This document shows positions 57,346 to 64,000 of a stretch of DNA of 64,000 nt, one piece after another (positions within the stretch are counted from its first letter, which is position 1; every line of letters starts with the position of its first letter). The stretch spans positions 1,550,001 to 1,614,000 of the forward strand of contig NC_092310.1 in assembly GCF_036785885.1 (NCBI RefSeq), written 5' to 3'. The notes below the pieces were generated by a model. That model worked only from the letters and a program-made list of their open reading frames with translations. It was not told where the DNA came from and ran no database searches. Made by a program: the position numbers and the translations under genes. Source of the DNA: Coffea arabica. Its lineage: Eukaryota > Streptophyta > Magnoliopsida > Gentianales > Rubiaceae.

Positions 57346-58022
57346 TAGGCATGTCAATGGGATAGGATCTAAGTTGGATTCCTTAAATTAGATACAAATC
57401 CATTAAATTTAGTTAGATCTAAACCCAAATCTTTATGGGTTGAAAAAAGTAAACCCATACACCGATGCTCATGGGCTTGGATATCCAAAAGATATCCATG
57501 GGCATTTTTCTGAACATACGGTAAAGAATTAAAGTAAAAATATTCTAAAAATATATAAAATTCAAAAATAAAAAAACTACCATCCAATTTCTATTTTCAA
57601 ATAATAAAATTAACATTAAAAATGTTGAATGCAGTATTACGAACTCAAAGCAAAAACTATTGCCAACTACTGCTATTTATTTTCAAAACTTTATTTGTAT
57701 CCACGTCCAATCTTTTATTTATTTGTCTTTATTTTTTCTCAATTTTTTTTTGAAAAAGTTTGCACCAATTACAAATGGCAACTAGGATTATTTTATAAAT
57801 TTACTGATATATATTTTGTCATACACGGGTCTAGATACGATTTGGCATAGATTTGGATTCGAGTATAGATAATATAAAGCCAGATCTTATCCAAACTTGT
57901 TGCTCTTTTAAAGAATCATTGATCTAGGTAAGGTCTAGGTTTGAGAAATTAAACCCAAATCCTACCCAAATATATTGGATTTGGGTTGGATTTAGCTAAA
58001 ACCAGACCCATTGACACGTTTA
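57346..58022. mobile_element. Probable hAT-like element, degraded
   Basis: TAGGCATGTCAATGGG on the left and TTAAACGTGTCAATGGG on the right (minus strand) are inverted. They are followed by GGATCTAA/GGTTTGGAT-type subterminal repeats about words like AAACCCAAATC. I could not find a convincing target duplication, so the exact ends are uncertain. Confidence 0.5.
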
Positions 58023-58305
58023 ATATATTTGTTAGGTTTCCAACAAAGAAATCACAAGTAAATATATTTCAATTCCAACAAGATATTTTTTTTTTTGTCT
58101 TTCTTGTTTTTTTCCTTTTCGGGAACCTAGGCAAGATTACCTTTTCCTTTTATAATTAAGATTAGGAAAGAATCCAAAAGTAAATATATATCCCTCCGGA
58201 CAAGACTTTTTTTTTTTTCTTCCCCTTTTTCTTCCCAGTTTCCAAACAAAATTCTACATTACCTTTGTTGCCAAATAGTTACGTGTCAATTAGTAACACC
58301 GAATT

Positions 58306-58344
58306 CTCTAGAAAAGAATTCGCATCCCACTCAACTTATATATA
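58306..58344 (+). promoter_or_regulatory. Core promoter of SKP1-like gene 3
   Basis: CTCTAGAAAAGAATT (58,306-58,320) is the cluster motif read in the gene direction, 141 bp before the ATG. TATATATA (58,337-58,344) lies 117-124 bp before it. The order and spacing match gene 1. Confidence 0.6.
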
Positions 58345-58460
58345 TGCATCAACCCATCCGCTGCTATCTATATTTTCCTCATCGTTTTTCTTTAGGGTTA
58401 AGAGTTTCTTCGTTTTTCTTACATCTTTTAGCAGCAGCAAAATCATCAGCTACGGCAACC

Positions 58461-58937
58461 ATGGCTTCATCATCACCATCATCATCATCATCATCAAAGA
58501 CGATCGTATTGAATAGTTCTGATGGCGCGACCTTCGAGGTGGAGGAATCAGTGGCTGTGCAGTCGCAAACGATCAAGCACATGATCGAGGACAACTGCGC
58601 CGATACCAGCATCCCACTCCCCAATGTTAACGGCGTTACCTTGGCTAGGGTACTCGAGTACATCAAGAAACACGCTGAGGCAAAGGACGACGAAGAAGGG
58701 CTCAAATCGTTCGATGCCGAGTTTGTGAAAGTCGACCAGGCGTCCCTTTTCGAAATCATCCTGGCCGCTAATTATCTCGACATCAAGGGCTTGCTAGACC
58801 TCACCTGTCAAACCGTTGCAGACCAGATTAAGGACCTCACCGTCGAAGGGGTTCGCGCTATCTTCAACATCGTGAATGACTTCACTCCTGAGGAAGAAGC
58901 TAAGCTTCGCAACGACCATGCCTGGGCCTTCGAGTGA
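58461..58937 (+). CDS. SKP1-like protein 3 of cluster, divergent
   Basis: A 158-residue intronless SKP1/ASK protein. A Ser-rich head from a TCA microsatellite (residues 3-12) precedes the Skp1 N-terminal domain (14-72; [49 protein letters not shown]). The C-terminal helices span about 82-158 ([38 protein letters not shown]). The block after this is unusual: [20 protein letters not shown] replaces the near-invariant [20 protein letters not shown] type seen in gene 1. That is the helix that contacts F-box proteins. It ends NDHAWAFE. The start at 58,461 has a good context (ACCATGG); an upstream in-frame ATG at 58,344 lies at the TATA box and is unlikely. It is on the opposite strand to genes 1 and 2. 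Confidence 0.92.
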   Translation: MASSSPSSSSSSKTIVLNSSDGATFEVEESVAVQSQTIKHMIEDNCADTSIPLPNVNGVTLARVLEYIKKHAEAKDDEEGLKSFDAEFVKVDQASLFEIILAANYLDIKGLLDLTCQTVADQIKDLTVEGVRAIFNIVNDFTPEEEAKLRNDHAWAFE

Positions 58938-61593
58938 TCAATTTCTTGTTTTCTATTGCTATTTTTACACAAGTTTGTCATAGCAGTAGGCTTGGTTTTC
59001 TGTTCTTTTTAAATTGTTTCCAAAATATTATGAATGTTTCGTTTCGATCTGCTTATTTAGTTTATGCAGTTCATATATATGATATTAGTAACACTTGTTA
59101 TCGCCAACTGCTTGTTTTGGACCTTTACTTGTCATTTAATCTAATAACACGCCGCCGCTGTGTTTTACTTGCAAAGAGGGGGGAAAAATTTTCAAGAAGT
59201 GCATAAATTTCATACTCGACCAATAATGTCAAGTGTCTATACAAAACACCTAAAACGCCCCCACCTTCTGCCGTCTGCCACCAGTAATTTCCGCCACACA
59301 AAACGGCTACCCACCTGTGCCACCGCCTTCCACCAGTGCTGTCCTATTTAACGCCTTTCGCCACTGCTCCTTTATTTACTGATACTCTGTTTAATATTTA
59401 TAATTGAGAATTTTGGTTCTGTATACATTTACTCTAACCTATTCCAGAGGTGGACTCCATACTGAGCCAAAGGAGGGCCTGTAGGGAGAGGATCCCACCT
59501 TAGGGATTCAAACCTCTGCACCTACAGCCCGTTGTGCACCTTATGCTTTATCTTTGGTCAGGCCTTATGCTTCACTTGGTGGTTAACTCGTCTAAGAGGA
59601 GCGGTGGTTGTGCATTTAGGCGCAACGGATCTTCTGTTCTACCTTCTGTGATATTCTCTGTCCCATTTTTTATTATATTGCTATTTCTCTTACGTAAGCA
59701 TCATATTTTAGTTTTTTTTGTTTTTTTTTTTCAGGCATTTGGGAGTCAAATACCTAATTTTGGGGTTATATATTCTTTACACGGTACAAGATGGTCATTT
59801 AAAGGTTTGTAGGAAAAAGTTGTGAATGATGCTTTAATCAAAGCCTCAAATACACAGCAGTCGGATGGTCGATAAAGCAAGGACCTTAAGTTATACTCTA
59901 CTCATCTCTAATGATTTGTTTTGTAGTAACGCCGAGTACCACACAGTTTATACTGGTAAAACTTTGTGAGATATCTAATGCAAAAAATAAATTAGGCAGA
60001 TGTGATTCATTCGATTCTGATGGAGATACTGCATCTCGTGGTTGCTAGAGGAAGTGAATTTTTTTATCTCCTATGCAACTAGTAGTTAATTACCCCGTGC
60101 AAATTTGCACGGAATGATACACTAATATATGTGCATGTTGCTTTTTAATATGCATACACATCATTTAGCCTAACTTTTTTATACAAGAGTTCAAGATCCT
60201 ATACGAGGCGAAGGGGGAGAAGGAGATGAGGATAGACCCAACTAAAGTATTGAGAATTCGAAGGCAACTAAACCCACAAGACTACAACCAAGAAGCGACT
60301 TTTGTCCCTGTACATCACACGAGAGAAAAAAATTGATGTACAATGTGTGCCCCATTGTTTTACTTTGGATTTAGACGGTAGATGGTTTAATTGCGATCAA
60401 ACTTCTGTAGATTAGTCGAATCAAACTGAAACTGTTAGGGGTGAAGTAGGAGTTTCCGTGATGAAAAATAGATTATATGTTTATAGGTTATACAATAGAT
60501 ATCCAATCATCTCCTCTCTCCATATTTAATACGTCTAAAAGCAAAACTTATGAAAACATAGGAAAATACTTGCAGTGTAGCCAGATTTCTATACCTAAGG
60601 CAAAATTGCAAACATGTTTTCGAGAGAAATGTTGAACAAGATATAATATTGCTGAAAAGTTGGATATGTTAGGGACTGGGTTTCTTGTCTTACAATTTTT
60701 TTTAACCGAAATTAATGCCTAACATTTTTTTTTTTGGCAACAAACACTTTTTCTTTCTGCAAATTAGCTATTTTATACCATATCCTAAGTTGCATTTTTT
60801 TTTTTTGCTTCATTATGCGTACTCCAATCAACTTTCTAGTGTTACCAAATGCGAAAAGAGCAAACGAGATGTCAGGAAAAGGAAAAATTAGAAAAAAAAA
60901 TGAGAATAAAGTGAAAGTAGAGGCGAGATGAAGCCTTTAAATCTAATTTTTGCATAAAATTAAAAACAAAAAATAATCAAATCTCATATTAAGCGTAGAA
61001 AAACATTTGATTGGTCATTGGTCTAATCAATTTCTACCATAATTGCACGGATAAGGACTAAATTTCATTTGATTAAAAGAAGTGAAAGTGGATTTCTTTT
61101 TCATTAATTGTATGTAGCCAAATCTAAGATTGAATGCGTGTCATGCAAAAAATTAAAAAATAAAATATAGGAAAGAAGAACAAGTACAAGAATGAAAGAA
61201 ATCTTTAATTTGTTTAGAAAGTAAGTTAATCAGCACCTTAGTGTCCAAAAAAAAAAAAAGATTAGAAAAACTTGTAATTAACCATGCAACTTCCCAAACG
61301 ACAATTATAAAGAGACACGGAAACAAATATGTACATTTCTTGGTATAATCTTGTATGGAATAGGGGCCCATTCCAAGATTCTCTTTTATTCTTTGATTGT
61401 TATGTAAGAACAGGCTATATACTAAGGATAGAACGAGGAGGGTGTTTAAATGGTAACTCTGAATGAGTGTTGTGCGGTGGTGTGGATGAATGGATGAATC
61501 ATATATCTTTTTTATCTGCAATTTGGCAGAAAATTCTAAATATGGTTTCAGCTTTCAAAAATCCCTTGCCATGGTCAATGGAATTGTCCTATG
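58938..61593. other. Intergenic DNA
   Basis: The 3' flank of SKP1-like gene 3 is followed by repeats and AT-rich DNA. A CCGCC/CCACC-rich patch lies at 59,255-59,345. No gene is supported; the open frames at 59,534-59,812 and 61,153-61,521 have no recognisable features. Confidence 0.4.
60079..60112 (-). mobile_element. Helitron-like 3' terminus
   Basis: On the minus strand an 18 bp perfect palindrome CCGTGCAAATTTGCACGG (60,095-60,112) is followed 12 bases later by CTAG and then a T. A short GC-rich hairpin 10-12 bases before CTRR, with T next in the host, is the Helitron 3' signature. The 5' end (TC) was not found, so the length of the element is unknown. Confidence 0.4.
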
Positions 61594-64000
61594 TGTCGCG
61601 GCCCATTTTTTGAAATAAAATTATAATTTTTTAAAAAATAAAATATAAGTATTTAGGTGCTAGAAAAATGAATTTTTGATTTGAAATATATGCTTTTTAT
61701 TTTAGAGAATGAACAAAAGAAAAAGGGTTTAAAATAGGATTTAAAAGTGCGACAATTTTGGCCCAAAATAATAGTCTAAAAAAGATTTTTAGGAAAAAAT
61801 GGAGTTGCCACTTGATATTGAGTTAAGGTGTACCAAATCACCCAAAAATATTTTTTTAATAAAAAAATAGATAAAACCCTTTTTAGACGACTCTAGGTCT
61901 TTGAAAACAAGATAAAAAAGTTCGGGAGTCACGGTTGAAGAAAAGGAAGACAAAGATTTGATAGAGTCAAACCTTAGGCACCCTTTCAACCTAACCAAAA
62001 CTAGTTGCGAAATTTAGTTGAAAATTTTCTTAATCTAACCCATAAAACTTATCGAAAGGATCGAAAATATCTCTTCAAAGTTTAATTAGTGCAAATCACA
62101 TTAATTGTGATGGCCAAAAATGATTCTTAGAAGAGGTCACGAATATGCAAAAATGAGACTCAAAGGAAAGAAAATTATAATATATAAATATACGTGACCT
62201 AAAAGAGAGGAATGCAACGTAACAGGTATGAGGACTAAGATTCGTGATTCAATTTTCCTTTTAATAGAGAGGATGAAAGCATACTAAGGTTAAGAAGCTT
62301 TATTCGTTCATTTCCCATATTTGAAGGGTGACTCTCCTAATTTAGTCAAACAAATGAACAAACCTATATCTAATCTCCTAGATGAAATCCAAGTCTAAAT
62401 GTCATATTTTGCATGCATAGGAATAAGAGAGATAATATAAAGGAAATGTCATGTCAAATGAGAAAAAGGATCCTAAAAGTGAAAAGTATGCATGAAATGC
62501 AATAAATGTCAAGCAAAGTATGAATTCTAGTTCGAAAACGGGTAAAAGGGTCTAGCATTGGACTAACCTATTTTTACAAGTCTTTACTAGCGTTGGGCTA
62601 GTGAAAAATTAGGGAGAAAGTTCACAACTAGTTTTGGATTAGTGTAGTGACGTCATGCATTTATTATAACTAAATAAATCATATAAAACATAATTAAAGC
62701 AAATAAATACATAATGCACATAGAACACATAACACATAAGCATAATTTCTAGATGCAAAACCCTAATGAAAGCGAATAAACACGTAAACACACAAGCATG
62801 CAATCACACAAGCAAATAAAATGCAAATAAAAATCTAACTATTACATTCGAGACTCTAATTACAATCTAAGGGGGAATTTTAAAAATAATACCCTAACTA
62901 TTACATTTATCTAACTAAATACATTTTTAGCAAAAATTAAAACCTATCTATTACATAGGCTAGTTAAATACATGTCTTGAACACCTATCTATTACAACTT
63001 GGCATTTAAATGCCTCACAAATAATTACTAAAATTAAATAAAACAGACAAATTTTAAAATGAATAAAATGAGCAATTAAAGGAAAAAGCACTCAAAACAT
63101 GCAATTACACATAAGAAAACATATTGGAGCACATAAAAGGATTTAAAATATAAAAGAAGATACCTCCTTTGAAGTGGTGATTAGATGGGGTGAAATTTGT
63201 CTTATTTATACTCCAAAGATCAACAAAATGGTTAAAACACTAATTTAATATAAATAAATGAAAATAATCATGAAATCTACCAATCAAAGTACTTAAATGA
63301 AGTATAATTAACAATTAAAGAAGAAAGTAAATTATATTTAAGAAATCAAAACTGTTAGGGATCTAATTACAAAAATTAAGAAAGTTTTTGGATCAAATTA
63401 TAGTTATTAAAAAATAGGGTCAAAATAAAAGAAAAATAAAGTTTAGAGACCAAATTATAATTAAATTAGAGACCTAATTGAAAGAAAATTAAAGTTTTTA
63501 TAGTCGTAGTACAATTAATCAAAAGTACAGGGAACAGATGCAAATTTGTTCACCAGATTGCTTGGGTCATTTCTTTTAATTTCTTTGGGCAAAAGCTTCC
63601 CAAGCCCAATTGTAAGTCCAAAGTAAAATACACAGCCAACCCATAGTTTTATCCAAACAAACCCAACCAAAAAGAGTGGGTTTCAAACTCCGAAGCCCAG
63701 ATTAAAACCCAAAAATATTAAACAAAAGCCTTTTATCAAAATCCAAACAGAAATAACCTTTAACGCAAACTAACATATTTTATTAAAACCAAATAAAGTA
63801 ATAAATCTACAAAAAAATTGCTAAGCCTTAATTATGCATTAAATCCCAGAATTAATCTACCCAAAAAGTCACATAAAGCATGCAAAAGAAGATTAAAGTT
63901 TAAAAGGGGCAAAATTGATTAAATTCACAAGTTTTTGAGCCACAGTGAGATTATTTAAACAATCAGGGACCAAAACGCAGTTTCAAAAATTTCCGTGCAT
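61594..64000. mobile_element. LTR-retrotransposon-like sequence, runs off window
   Basis: TGTCGCGGCCCATTTTTTGA opens a long AT-rich tract with GGAGTTGCCACTT, GTGTACCAAATCACC, TTCGGGAGTCACGG and AGGCACCC. These phrases are ones I associate with LTRs of large plant retrotransposons. Repeated CTAACTATTACA/CTATCTATTACA words follow at 62,835-62,995. No coding domain is visible, and the second LTR lies outside the window, so type and strand are open. Confidence 0.5.

Noticed and set aside
59450..59560. Possible second SINE (GGATTCAAACCTCTGCACC looks like a B box)
   Set aside because: No A box at the right distance, no A-rich tail and no flanking duplication.
1..64000. CRISPR arrays, bacterial operons or prophage
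   Set aside because: The window is plant nuclear DNA; repeats seen are transposon-related, with no regular spacer-repeat pattern.

Overview
This window is nuclear DNA of a flowering plant, most likely a eudicot. It is AT-rich, holds few genes, and is crowded with plant-type LTR retrotransposons, MULE, hAT and Harbinger derivatives and a tRNA-derived SINE. The few real genes belong to plant families (SKP1/ASK-like, DUF579 sugar methyltransferase). There are no operons, rRNA genes, functional tRNA genes or CRISPR arrays. I cannot name the species from sequence alone.

Layout. 1-5.3 kb: old repeats, a FAR1-like domain relic and the decayed protease end of a Ty3-type element (copy A). 5.3-17.9 kb: duplicated intergenic modules, a Harbinger relic, and a tandem pair of DUF579 methyltransferase units (truncated copy near 7.65-8.34 kb, intact gene at 9.42-10.31 kb), cut up by MITEs and a 1.7 kb hAT element. 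17.9-22.7 kb: a foldback element with about 0.85 kb arms, two tandem 0.5 kb palindromes, and two further transposons inserted in it. 23.4-30.8 kb: an old 5'-truncated LTR retrotransposon (copy B). 31.5-40.9 kb: a complete, young, related element (copy C) with 1,779 bp LTRs, a CTTAT target duplication, a tRNA-Asp-type primer site and two intact ORFs, but no reverse transcriptase or integrase.

41-59 kb is the genic part: three intronless SKP1-like genes, an intronless 207-codon gene I do not recognise, and an F-box/LRR-like pseudogene. Two SKP1-like genes and the unknown gene share one promoter layout: a TTTTCTAGAA-GGATTAG-type motif about 135-141 bp before the ATG and a TATA box about 112-124 bp before it. 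In the unknown gene this holds only after removing a 1.2 kb hAT element that sits in the TATA box. 59-64 kb: intergenic DNA, a Helitron-like terminus, and an LTR-type sequence running off the end.

How the genes may work together: SKP1-like proteins link F-box proteins to cullin 1 in SCF ubiquitin ligases, so the cluster probably supplies variant SCF adaptors. The promoter shared with the unknown gene suggests co-duplication or co-expression; that is inference. The DUF579 gene acts separately in Golgi polysaccharide methylation.
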